DNA of 64,000 nucleotides from Bolinopsis microptera (taxonomy: Eukaryota; Ctenophora; Tentaculata; Lobata; Bolinopsidae). The position numbers were made by a program, and so were the translations under genes. Under the pieces are notes generated by a model. The model had not been told where the DNA came from, made no database searches, and was given only the letters and a program-made list of their open reading frames with translations. How positions within the stretch are numbered: position 1 is the stretch's first letter; each line of letters opens with the position of its first letter. Location: assembly GCF_026151205.1 (NCBI RefSeq), contig NC_087072.1, positions 17,685,669-17,749,668 on the forward strand, read 5' to 3'. Shown here in pieces: positions 13,346-24,573 of this stretch.

Positions 13346-13424
13346 TGATTTCACTTTCCGGGGATCTGATTTCACTTTCCGAGGGAGATGATTTCACTTT
13401 CCAATGGAGATGATTTCACTTTCC
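13346..13424 (+). repeat. Four tandem copies of TGATTTCACTTTCC in the nanos 3' UTR
   Basis: Exact 14-nt copies start at 13346, 13367, 13389 and 13411, a period of 21-22 nt, beginning 12 nt after the nanos stop codon. The spacers differ (mostly GRGGGAGA-like) while the core is invariant. This suggests selection on the core or a very recent expansion. Nanos mRNAs in other animals are controlled through 3' UTR elements, so a protein- or small-RNA-binding array is a reasonable inference but unproven. Confidence 0.7.
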
Positions 13425-15631
13425 AAGGGATATCTTGCACATTTATTATAAGTAAGAGTAAAAATACATAATCCATCTCATCTCATTTATACGGCATTTT
13501 ATACTCAGTGATCTGATATTATTTGGCATTAACGTACGATACTTAAGCATAATTCGAATATTACAATATACACAGGCTAACTGTGTCACGTGTTCGTTTG
13601 TACTTAGATTAATATGGTATGAAAATCGCACGTTTGTTTTCATCTTATTAAGAATTTTTATTTGAATTTGAACATATTTTCTCACATATTTTAATCAAGA
13701 GGCTTGTTATATTCGTTCCCAAAGTTTTATTATATATTGTTATTGTGATTTCGCAATATATGTTTCCACTCAATATGATATATGCAATTTCAATTAGGTT
13801 AAATTATTATTGTAAAAAGGTAGCAGGACATTTCAGAATTAATATTTTGCTAAAATTGAATTTTATACTGTGGTAATTTCCTGCACTTTTGACAAAACGG
13901 ACAGTTATAAATTTGTTGTTGCGGCCTTGGCAACTGAATCTTGTTGCTTAGCAACGAGACATTGTCTGGCAGTGTTCGAGTATTTGATTTACGTATAATA
14001 AAATAATATTGTGTTCGTGTATTATACATAATTAACTTATTGACTTTTACCGTTACTATAGTGATTAGTTACTGTGGTGACTTCTCATACAGTCAAGTAA
14101 TTTCTTATTAATCAAAGTTGCGTAATAATAATTATAATCTGAGTTCCATTACACTAGATTATGTAACCCCTTATACTTTTATTGCTGCGTTTAGTTTTAA
14201 CTTTAAATCAATAGTAATAATAATATTCCAGAAAATGTTGTGTGTGTGTCAGTTATTATTTTGTGTTGTAGAGAAACTGGGGCGGAGTTATTTAATTTCA
14301 AGCAAGGGCGAAGTAAGTCGTGTAACAGTCGTGTGACACTGATGGAGTAACACGGATATAATCACGAAGCAGCCCAACGTATAAGAGTTAGCAAATTTCA
14401 GTCTCTATTTTGTAACTTAGTAATTTAATTTTTATTTGTGTTTTTATACTTATTGACATGATCAAAGTGTCTGTGTCGTGTGTGTGTGTGCTTAATTCAG
14501 TGGTTTTCAAGCCGAACTTACCAGGCTGCAGGCCTTTAACCGCTTCATGATCCGTTACCATGGTAACAAGTGGAGTTGTTATGGAAACAAGTAGCGTTGC
14601 CATGGTGACCGAGTGGTTGATGGGTGCAGCGGTTCGGGTCAGGAAGCCAGCATGTACATAGTTGATTTGTTATTATTATTTATTAATTTTATACCGCACG
14701 ATTTGTCCATGATAGAACACTTTTCAATTCGTTCTTGAATTCTCGAGACCAGTGATCGTTTTCTTTCATCAAATCTGTCATGGGCTATCTTGTCTGATAG
14801 AAATAATTTCAAATTTATTGATTATATTTATATGCTAAATTGTCGATGTGATGGTAGAATAACCTTGCGTCGAATCGACCCTCAAAGCTTCCCATACATC
14901 TCGACTTGTCTCAAATCTCTGATTTGTCTATTTGTACGCTGATCTCCGAGTTAGGGGAGTTTTGAGGGTCTGTCAACCTTTTGGAGCCGTAATAATATAA
15001 CAATAGTGATTTCAAAATCTTGCTCTATCTATCTGGGAAATATACGTTCTGAATCTGGTTGCTTAGCAACGAGACATCTATTGACACCGGTTATTTCTGA
15101 TATGTACCATTGTGATATTTCAAGACAGGTTTTATTCTATTTCTACGCAACTTATAAACGAGTTTTATTTCTCTACCTTGTCCGATAATGACACACAAAT
15201 TGTAAAACATCCACATTGATATTGAACACACTGTGACTAATGAATGACTAATTAGACAACAAAGGAATCAATTATAATCAAATCAACAAGACTAGCTGAC
15301 AATAGTCCTTTTCGTTTTGGCATCTGGGAAATAGGAACGTGAGTTGAACAACACTGTCAAGTAGACAGTAGACATGCCTATAATTAACTTCCACGGCTCT
15401 GACATATGAAATTATGAAAATCCCAGTATAGTACTGGCAGTCCAAATTAAATTATAATATCGTATAATCCGGTGCTCTGTAGCTAGTAATTGAGCGGTTA
15501 CCTGGGGGCCCCAGGCTATAATGTTCATAAACATAGAATAGAGATTCGGCGGAATGACAGGCTGAGCGCTGCCCAGTAAGTGAGCGGGTGACTAAGTGAC
15601 CAGATGTTTTATGTCACTGACGGTGTTGCAG
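13425..15631. other. AT-rich nanos 3' flank and intergenic region
   Basis: No exon is recognisable. The sequence probably includes the nanos 3' UTR: a candidate AATAAA signal lies at 13997-14002. A 20-bp sequence, GTTGCTTAGCAACGAGACAT, occurs at 13943-13962 and again at 15058-15077. A triplet of X-box palindromes lies at 14554-14609. The rest is A/T-rich and featureless. Confidence 0.55.
14554..14609. promoter_or_regulatory. Three X-box (RFX-type) palindromes exactly 21 bp apart
   Basis: GTTACCATGGTAAC starts at 14554, GTTGTTATGGAAAC at 14575 and GTTGCCATGGTGAC at 14596. All fit the RFX-family X-box form GTNRCC-NN-GGYAAC with at most a few mismatches, and the first is a perfect palindrome. 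The start-to-start distance is 21 bp each time, two helical turns. RFX binding is inferred from the motif only; the array could also be a decayed 21-bp minisatellite. Confidence 0.5.
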
Positions 15632-16133
15632 CCTGACAGTCGGCCTGCTCTGATATCCCCCGCTCCCGGTAGGGTCAATACCAACCCAACTACCCAGTAC
15701 CCAGGGTGTATGTTGAAGTGTGTGATAGCCCTGATAGGTCGGATCAGGGTGTTTTATAGGGCTACTCCACGAATATTAATATGCTGTCTCTGCAGCCCTG
15801 GCACGATCAAAGTTAGCCTGTCTGCGGTACAGATGTCAGGAGTTTGAGCTGCAGTTAAAGTTGTCGGAGGAAATTACTTTACTTATACAGAACATTAGAG
15901 CAGTGATAGAGCAGCGCAGTGCTATATTATTAACCTGTTACAACTCCCCAAATGTACCCAAACTGCTGCATGGCAACACACCTGACCCGACTAGAGCTTA
16001 CATCCAGTGTGGAACTGAACCCGAAGTCATTAAACTCAACAGGACGGCCAGGGTGATTGTCAGCAAGTTAGCGGACCGTAGTTCTCGAATGTCAACAAGC
16101 TCGGAGTATGGCTACTGTTTGTCTGGGTTCTAG
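15632..16133 (+). CDS. Last two exons of an unidentified gene (coiled-coil region)
   Basis: Two exons with matching phase are supported. A 37-nt microexon at 15632-15668 (TTGCAG acceptor, GTAGGG donor, ends in phase 1) joins the last exon 15796-16133 (CTCTGCAG acceptor), which starts with two bases of the split codon and ends at TAG 16131. The joined frame reads ...LISPAP then ALARSKLACLRYRCQEFELQ, followed by a helical, charged stretch (LSEEITLLIQNIRAVIEQRS) and a less ordered tail ending YGYCLSGF. I do not recognise the family. The heptad-like spacing of L/I residues suggests a short coiled coil. Upstream exons must exist, but I could not place them. Confidence 0.5.
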
Positions 16134-18653
16134 CATCTCGAGTGCTAACTGGCACTTGTCTAGATCTACAGGTGTCAGGTTCTGAAGAATACTGGGTTTA
16201 TAGGTGTGTTTGAGAGAAAACTGAGGTTTAACTGTGTTTAGTTCACTTTACTTGATGTAGAGATTACGTAATATGACAAAGTCTTCGATCTTTAATTTCG
16301 ATAATACCTTTAAAATTCAGTACCAGTTTAAGGGATAATCCACGACCACAGTTCACTGTTTATTTACAGCTCTTTAAAAATCAGGACCCGACCAAACCAC
16401 GTACTGTTCAAGTTGATGAGTCGTGTAGCAATTGGTATTTAACACCGACAAAAATGTCTTTACAGTTAGGACTGGAACATGGCAGCATGGCAACAAGTCT
16501 CTCCCTCAAAAACCTCCCCGTTTTACTACCAAATATAGGAAAGTTTTGAGCTTGGAAATTATCTTGTTGTCAAAATTCCAGCCATTCGTGAAAGCCTGAC
16601 AAATGCCCGTGACAATGTCCGCAGTCCATGAGATAACACTTTAGGTCACTGCACTGTGACATTCCACGACCATTTTGTGATAAAGAACCAGGGAGGTTCT
16701 TCAACGTATGTGACCGTGAGCTCATAATCAGCTTTTTAACTATCCTGAATCCTGATCATGATCGGAAATACCATTTACTAACTATACTAATAACTACCCA
16801 TGATATAAGTTATCTTTATTATACTTTAGAACTAGTTTTAAGTTAGCTATTAAGCAGCTCACGGCCGTAACTGGCAGATACGTCACAAGATACTACTAAC
16901 TCCGCGCACAATTAAGAGCGAAATACAAAATACAGTTAAAATTCATGTTCTAATAACTAATAAGATTATGTAACTGTTCTGTATAGCTCTTGTAGTTTAA
17001 AATATAAAACTAAAAACGCTGTGGTCTACTTGGTTCACGTTAGTCTAGTTCAGAACTTATAAAACGTTCTTACCATGCAAGTTGTGATGCAGCAAGGTGT
17101 CCGCTGTTGCATTCACAACCGAATATGGGGATTTACATTTTACAGTTTACACACGTGAATTACTTTATAATTGTGCATGTCCAATGTCCAATGTCAGATA
17201 AGTAACAGTGTCATTCCAACCTGCCCCCCACATTTAACTGGAAGATTAAGAATAAGTAAAGAGATCTGTGTAAACAATGAGATTTAAAAGTGCAATTTTT
17301 GAGTTGATCTACTTCTAGTATTGAAATTTAGTATTTTATTGAAATAAAGCCGAACTCTAGAACTCATCTATAAGTCTAGGTTTGGCAGATTCTAAGTTTT
17401 GTGTTTTTCTGCTTATTCAATACAATTACCTAGCCGAATTTAACAATTAGCTAAAGATAAATGGCAAATGCTTATTACATATGCCGTCATGCGTCAGGCC
17501 GTCAGCCGTATAATAGTCAACGTGGCCAAGTGGCAAGTGTACTCCAAAACTTAGAGTTATTTTTAGGCATAATCTCGTGTGTACGTCGGATCGAAGAACT
17601 CGTTAACTTTATTCATGAAGCATACGCCACTACTCGTTAATACTGATAGTAAATACGGAGCATAGCATATTATCATGCAACAATGAACAAACAGTCTGCG
17701 CACTACTAGCTGTGGTCTGTGTAGAGCATCGCCATCGATCAGTAAAATGGTATTCTTAAGTTTTATAACGAATAATTTGTAAGTTAACCAGGCTGTTCAA
17801 AAATTAAAATTCCCCAGAGAAGACCAAGTATCGACTTAACATTTTTAGTGAAGGACTTTTATTTAATTCTAAGAAACTCCCTTCAATTCAACCGCTCGAA
17901 AACAAATCCGCAGGAATCGTATATATAATATTTATTATATTATAAACGCGCGTGCGTGCTATGCTGAAATGCAAACAAGTTTATATCGCGTTTTCCATAA
18001 AACAAGTAGCACGTATCTGTGCCAGTCAAATCGATCATTATGCTTCAGGGTATCATCTGTCTTTGTATCGATCACGGCATCCACTGCAAATACATCATAA
18101 ACAGACAAATGTAAGCATAGTGAAAGTTGATAATGATACGCCTATGAGGTTATTAAACTAGGAGTATCCAAAGCTCCGGAAACAGCCTAATTGATTGCTA
18201 AAATTATCTTATCCTCGACGTTTCCTGCTCTTAACTGCCTATGTTTAGTAGAGATCTTATACATTTTCTAAATGAGAAGTATAAATTGTTAAATAGTGTT
18301 TATAAAACTTCAATATCAGTGACAATATTACACTTACAAGTAAATAATTCTATACAAATTACTGTTTACACATTTGAACTACTAAGCTAACAACAAATTC
18401 CGTTATGTTAATACAGAAAAGTCTAAATTCATAAACAAAATTATCAAACAAATATGCACGGCAATTATTTTAATATTAAAGATAAATTATTCAATCTGTA
18501 AACTAACTTCTTAAGTGCGAATATCCAAATAAACTGTTAAGTGTTAATACATTTGTTAAGCACAATTTCTCTTCAGCTGTAAAGAAATTGTTTTTATTCC
18601 ACCTTATTCTACTGTACCTGCAAGCACCACAATAGTTTTCACAGTTCAGTTCT
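16134..18653. other. AT-rich intergenic region
   Basis: I see no domain, exon pair or RNA gene. It lies between the + strand gene ending at 16133 and the 3' end of the - strand O-mannosyltransferase gene, so it may contain both 3' UTRs. A TTTATT at 18593-18598 reads AATAAA on the - strand, 56 nt beyond that gene's stop, and is a plausible polyadenylation signal. Confidence 0.5.
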
Positions 18654-21600
18654 CTAAATATAATGTTCAATCCACCAATAGGAAGAACTCGTTCTCATCA
18701 GCAGGATAACCAACAGAGAAGTGAAAGTGAAAGAGAAACCTAACGAACACCATAGCAGTGTAGGCAGTGAAAACAGGGAGTGTGTAGAGCAGGTGGTGTG
18801 CGAAATGGCGTAGAAGTAGATCTACAAAACTTACACATGACATCACCAGATAGATATGGGTTAACTGAAATTGTAAAACGAATCAGCAGGTTATTTAAAA
18901 GTAGTAAGGTAAAGGAATTGTTTGCGCTTAAAATAAAAACATTCTCAATTGATGTGAAGTTAGTAATTGTTTGACTCTAAACCTGGAACTGGAAGATGAA
19001 AAGAGGTCGTTGCATGAAGAAGAACGCTGAGTAGTGAAACAGAAATCCTAGCAACAGAACCACATTCCTTTCACAGAGATTCGTCCAAATTTCCTGAAAA
19101 CATTTAATTTATAATAATTATTACTTTTGCTTAAACTAATTTGACAATTTACATCTAATTTTGGGGTAAAATCATGATCAAATTCATTTTGAATACAATT
19201 ACGATCGTCCATATTTCATTTCAAAATAAATTAACATATTAAAAGCATATACTTTATTTCTCAAATAATCTCACCTCAGTTACATCAACAAAGCCTCTAG
19301 CTCGTCGTATAAGAAGCAATGTAAACACAGCGATGTGACTAAATAAACAAAGAAGCATGCCTTGTTCTAACAGGGTGTTGCTTCTAGCTTGTATAATCTC
19401 CTTGTTTGTGTACGAATACAGCATTGACAGACCTGTGGTGTTACAACTTATAACAAATGTATAGTTTCAGTTGGTAGTATTGTACAGTTAGCGTAGTATT
19501 ACTGCAATCTACACATCTCAACTTTAAAGAGCGGTGAAATTTCTAAGATCTACATTCCACAAGGTTTATAACCTATATTGAACAGTATAACGCACATAGA
19601 TTAAACACGATATCAAGGAACAATGTCAGGATTTAGAGGATTAACTCACCTGGTTACACTACTAGTTCCCATAGTAACACAACTAGTTACCATAGTTACA
19701 CAACTAGTTACCATATAGTTACACTACTACTTACCATAGTTACACTACTAGTTACCATAGTTACACTACTAGTTACCATAGTTACACTGCTAGTCACCTG
19801 GTATTAGCCACGTGTAAGGTGAGGTATTGTAAGCATGCTCCTTCACACGATCATATCTCCCAGTTACAAACAATATCTTGTGTATCTCCAATACCTTACT
19901 AAACGAACTGTACTCTGTTGATCTCAACTCTTCAACCTGAACACATCATGTAAGCAAGTTCACCAAGCCTTGGCATAATCAGTACTACGGTATGATAAAA
20001 AAGGTTCAAAAAGTTGATATTTAACCCTAAAATGATTTATAAAGTTGAGCGCAAGTAATAGTCAATACCTGAAGTGAGTTAGAAAGTTGAGCGTGAGTAG
20101 CAGTCCACACTGCAGCTGCATTACTTGCTCCTCCGATATCCATCTGCTCAAACCCCCACTCAGGTAGTCGCATACCTGCACAATTATATAAATGTACAAA
20201 AGCTTTTTTTTCATTTACAATAAATCTGTGATACAAAGAATTATCTGCAGACCAACCTAACGTTGCAACCTCCGTCCTAGAACAGAAATATTGACTTGTG
20301 TTGTTTTGTCACATGACATACCTGTCTGTACGAGATAGTGGCCGGTAACATTGCTCCTGAATCTAACATGAGTGTAGTTAGCAGCCCACAAGCCCCCGCT
20401 AAACTGTTTCTCGTCTACTATCTCTACAATCCACCAGCTCTCACCCTCCCCGTCACTCGTACCTGCTACCTGGGGGAGGCAGTGGTACAGAGGTACAGTG
20501 GTACAGAGACTGCCAGTCAATCACCTCAGCCGACAAATGACGTCATAATTACATAATTTTAGTAATTTTATCGCTTTTGTTACCACCTGCATTAGATAAA
20601 GTGTTAAAACTTTAACAGAGTCTACTTGTCACGTGATAAAGGTGAAGTCAGTAGTAATGTGTTTATTTTTTGAATCGATATTTTTTTAATTGGCTCACAT
20701 TTATGCTCAAAATTTAATCTTGGAACGTACGGTATTTACTTGGTAGCTAAGGTAAGATTTTACAAATCAGATCATTGAAACTACAACTTTGGGACTCTCT
20801 TGGATATTATTATTTTGCAATGGTTTTCATATACCTCATTTTCGGTTCCAACCACACTTCACATAACCAATTACTCCACAAACAAAGAAAACTACATTTA
20901 TTAAAATTATTTAAAACAAATTATTTAACAATTATACCCAAAAGCACTCCACATGACATTAAAGTTCCAGCTCCGACCAGTAGTTGTTTGGGAAGTATTG
21001 GACGTAATATACAGTCTGAACCCGTTCTTGTTCACATCGTTTACTGCATGCGTCCACTGGGCTATCCTTGTTACACCACCCTCTAAGCTAACTGATACAA
21101 TAGGTGGTTCAACAAATCCACACTTCTTCATGTCAATGTTATCCAGAACAATGAACTGAACTTGACCGTCGCTGTACTTTGTGTATGAAGGGTTCGGTCC
21201 TGTTTCTCCAGCACATATCATAGAACAAGGTTCTGGTCTGAGAGACCCTGATCTTGTCTTGATTATCTTCAAAGTGTTTCCGAAGGTTAGGTTTATAAGT
21301 TGAAGTAAAAAGATGAGAGTCCACAGAATCTTCATGGTTGGGAGTTGGGACGGACAATAATAAAATAAGAACAGAAATAAGATTTGTGCAGATATTTCGC
21401 ACTTAAATATGGAGATGTTCGCGAGACATTAGACCAGATGTTTAATCGAGGAACTAAGTATTGCGTAAGCTGCAAGTCACGTCTTCAACTCTATCGTTAA
21501 GAAATGGGAAGAGTGAACAGACACGGATTCCTAGCTCACCTGTTTTTTGTGCGATCACTCAGTCGTGAAATATTAACGACATTAGACTTATTGGGTTGCC

Positions 21601-24573
21601 AACAGATAATGGTAGAGTCGCAACTCGGCAATCTTAGCGTTAAACCTATTGTTAGTTACGATAGGGAGCATCACCGGATTTTGGTGTTACATTTAGCAAG
21701 TTATAGCTCTTTGTTTTTGTGACCCATATTTTCTAGAACATACTTCAACTGGTGATGACGAACTTTTAACAATATACTTGAAGTGCCTGTATTTTGCAAT
21801 GTTCCCTTAAAGCTTATTTGCTGTTTATTGAACAGTAAAATGAAAATTATCCGGACATTCGCAAGTGGAGTAATTACTTCACGAACAATGACTCACCAAT
21901 CTGAAAACTACAGTTGATAAAATAAAGATAAGGTAAAATTCAGACAATTCTTCAACAATTATATCCAAAAGCACTCCACATAACATTGAGATTCCAGCGC
22001 TGATAGGGAATTGTGCTTTTAGTATTGGATGTAATAAACAGTCTGAATCCCTTCCTATTCACATCGTGTGCTGGGAAGGGGGTTTGAAAAGCTTTAATTT
22101 TCAATAGCTGTGAGTGGCTTACCAGAGTGTCAAAAATGGGCAAAGTCTAGCTTACATAACCCCTGAGATGAGCTACTAACAAAATAATCAAATTAAGATG
22201 CCTGTTTACACAATGAGCCCCCAAATACCCTATAAAGAGAAAAGACAATTTTTTTTTTGAGAAAAGACAATTTTATTATTTATCACCAATTCAATACATA
22301 ATCAATAAATATATATCCGAATAAATTTGATTTAGAATTAAATGATACAAGTATGCTAGCAGCTAGCGCGCTTGTATTTAATAAATATTCACGCTGTTGA
22401 AATGGGTTTTACCACACCGCCACTCACATTAGCACAGTTGGTGAACGGACCCAGGCGCTGTTAAGCTTTTATGAGCCCTGGTTGACTGCTGGGAGTGGCG
22501 ACGGGTCTGACATTAATTTTATCTTAGTTTAACCTATATTCCAATAAAATTTTAGTTTTGAGTTATATTATAATTATATGATTTTTATGCGATATTTATT
22601 AATTAGTTACAGCTGCTCGCATGGCAATACATTATTGTTTTAAAAATTGTTAAATATGCTCGCTATACGCTTAATTTTAGATACCGTATGTATATATACA
22701 TATCAGCTCATAGTATCAAATAACAATATAAATAAATAAATTAAAAGCATTGAAGAGGTCCAAAACCAATTCAAGCATGATACCAGGTTGAATACACTGT
22801 CATCGGAAGCTGCAAGCTTATTAACGTTTGATTTCACGCTGATCCGTTATTATGCATTCACCTTCAGGCGGTGTCGACGGATCATGCGAAAAGGGTTTTT
22901 GACATGCTGTGCCCTTACCATAATTAAACTGAACCATTGCCTGATACGATGTAAACATGAGTGTTGGATAGGTGAGCCGCGCAAGCGACTATACTGTGGA
23001 AATATACTGTGGAAATTCGCTTGTTCTATACGCATCATTACCAGTGACTTACCAAGTTTGCAAGTTCGTTGGAAACTGCTTCGACACCATCAAACACTGT
23101 CAGATATTTTCCAGTCAGCAAATGTTTCATTCTCACTACATCATCATGCTGAATGACATGGGCAGCGTCTTTATTTATTGAGGGTGGAGCCTCAAGTTTA
23201 AACCAGTTATTTCCGTCAACTGCACTGTAACAGGTTACCTACAAGAAGAATTACAACATTAAGAAAGTAGTTGATCTAATTGTCAACTAATTATCTGAAG
23301 ATATCACGACTGTGCTTAGGTATAATTCCAATCATATGTTAGCAGTGAAATGGTGATAATACTATTCGTTAAGGTTTCTCTTAAGGTTTGTATCACTTCA
23401 GGAATAACCAAAGCAACTGACCTGCTGAAAAGATTGCTCAACATCTGTTAAAGGATAGTCAAATGGGTGAGAGTGAAGGTAGCATGGATATGGGTCCTCA
23501 GTGTGTAGCATTATGTTGCTATTGTTCACTATCCATGTCTTGTCTGTGTTCTTGATACTGTGATACACGTTCCCTTCAAGTTCGGCCTGAAATATTTGAT
23601 GATATTAATGATAATTTATTATTTTAGATTAATGGTTTTAAATCAAAGTTTTGCGTAAACTTTATTTTATTCGACTCACTCATCAAATAAATTCATTAAC
23701 CTGAAATGAAGTTGACAGGTACGGATCTGTTACTCCTGATTTATGGCAGCTTCTGACCAAGTGCCAATATGTCATGTAATAGAGCAGTGGGGGTAAAAAT
23801 ACAACTGTTCCAGCAACACACAGATATCTCATCCATAACTCCTTTTCAGGCTTACTGAGGTCTCCAAACCTTTGAAATTCCTGGTATACTACAAAGCCAG
23901 CGATGAAAAGATACGAATTGAATCCAAGATGAAGCATAGTCATCGAGATACCCAGACAAACTGACATTGCCACATAATTCTTGACACATGGATAATTTTC
24001 TGATCTAGTTTTACAAAGGAAATGTAGAGCCAGCAATGAAGTCAAAGCCATGATGGGGTTGGCAGAGATGAACCTTGAGTCAGTGAGCAACACTGAGTTT
24101 GATAGCACTAAAACAGCCCCACAGGTACTGATCAGAGTAGAAACCTTCATTGTTCTTAATATCAAGTAAACTAAGGGTGGTACAGCACTTCCTGCAAGTG
24201 CTGAAATAAGTCGGCAATAGAAAAGTTTGAGAGTATCACTTTTCGGTGAGTTGTTGATGTCAAAACCTAAAAGAACAGTTATAAGAGACAGCACTAAAGG
24301 AAGTCCAGGAGGATTATCATCAAGCAAAAAGTTTGATGACAGGTAGTTTTTCAGTACATCAGAGTAATGTTCCTCATTGAGAACAAAATAGCCTGGTTTA
24401 CTTAACAGTAAGCAATAGAATAATACAGAAGAAGCCGAAACACTGACTAGATAAAGATCCACTGCATAATGTATTGAATGTTCAAGTACATCACTATTAG
24501 CAGTGAAGTCAACTCCAGAATTGTGATCGACCTGATCAACATCGTCTTGCTTTTCTTTCTTTAAGCTCACCAT
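18654..24573 (-). CDS. Protein O-mannosyltransferase (POMT1/PMT-like), nine coding exons, catalytic loop altered
   Basis: PMT/POMT (GT39) enzymes transfer mannose from dolichyl-phosphate mannose to Ser/Thr in the ER membrane. Exons on the - strand: 24573-23701, 23586-23422, 23238-23053, 20469-20322, 20175-20069, 19936-19798, 19432-19275, 19093-18983, 18821-18654; phases agree throughout and give about 684 aa. Exon 1 is the N-terminal membrane domain. Exons 2-5 are MIR domains (YLHSHPFDYP, VTCY...NNWFKL, GESWWIVEI, LPEWGFEQMDI). Exons 6-9 are the C-terminal membrane domain, with FHYSAFFFMQRPLF matching the usual HYLPFFLM block. The first luminal loop reads LNEEHY (residues 65-70) where active enzymes have FDE-H-F, so the first acid is Asn. 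The HPP-like motif is DDNPP (85-89), closest to the LDDSGPP form of POMT1. R167 is kept. This may be a diverged enzyme or a pseudoenzyme. An acceptor-like TTTTCAG just before the ATG suggests a 5' UTR intron. Confidence 0.88.
19652..19796. repeat. 21-bp minisatellite with X-box-like core in an intron
   Basis: About seven units of AGTTACCATAGTTACACTACT fill part of the intron between exons 6 and 7 of the O-mannosyltransferase gene and run up to its 5' splice site. Each unit contains GTTACCATAGTTAC, close to the X-box palindromes elsewhere in the window, and has the same 21-bp period as the triplet at 14554-14609. Confidence 0.7.
20925..21335 (-). CDS. Small secreted H-type-lectin-like protein, nested in an intron
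   Basis: A single-exon, 136-residue frame. It starts with a clear signal peptide (MKILWTLIFLLQLINLTFG), followed by a domain with Cys in CSMICAG, DMKKCGF and the last residue. The motifs PPIVSVSLEGG, NKNGFRLYITSN and WNFNVMWSAFGYNC fit the H-type lectin domain pattern (a PP-V-VSL strand, a GF-V strand and a final W-A-G strand). Carbohydrate binding is inferred from that resemblance only. It lies wholly inside intron 3 (20470-23052) of the O-mannosyltransferase gene, on the same strand. An AATAAA (- strand, 20902-20897) follows the stop by 23 nt, suggesting its own transcript. A broken paralogue lies about 1 kb away. Confidence 0.72.
   Translation of the reverse strand: MKILWTLIFLLQLINLTFGNTLKIIKTRSGSLRPEPCSMICAGETGPNPSYTKYSDGQVQFIVLDNIDMKKCGFVEPPIVSVSLEGGVTRIAQWTHAVNDVNKNGFRLYITSNTSQTTTGRSWNFNVMWSAFGYNC
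21952..22080 (-). pseudogene. 3' fragment of a second H-type-lectin-like gene
   Basis: The - strand reads DVNRKGFRLFITSNTKS then RWNLNVMWSAFGYNC and a stop, matching the last 40 or so residues of the neighbouring intact gene at both protein and DNA level. The upstream half (signal peptide and Cys-rich part) is absent: the frame continues into unrelated sequence. It is a partial tandem duplicate or a gene truncated by rearrangement, in the same intron. Confidence 0.75.
22419..22500 (+). other. tRNA-like fold, probable tRNA pseudogene or SINE head
   Basis: The 82-nt segment begins GCCACTC and ends GAGTGGCG, so a 7-bp acceptor-like stem can form. A perfect A-box, TAGCACAGTTGG, lies at positions 12-23 from its start. 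A T-arm-like hairpin (CCCTG / CTGGG) follows, but its loop reads GGTTGACTG, not the standard GGTTCGA B-box. The A-box sits about three bases too far from the acceptor stem. It is thus not a normal tRNA gene, and is more likely a decayed tRNA or tRNA-derived element. Confidence 0.3.

Noticed and set aside
12824-13375. 183-codon open frame on the - strand over nanos exon 3
   Set aside because: It is a shadow of the repetitive Q/N/T-rich coding sequence on the + strand; its translation is low-complexity V/L/S with no domain.
22419-22500. Functional tRNA gene
   Set aside because: The B-box is wrong and the distance from acceptor stem to D-arm is off; kept only as a tRNA-like element.
22788-23156. 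122-codon + strand frame
   Set aside because: It overlaps exon 3 of the O-mannosyltransferase on the other strand, has no start context or domain, and looks like chance.
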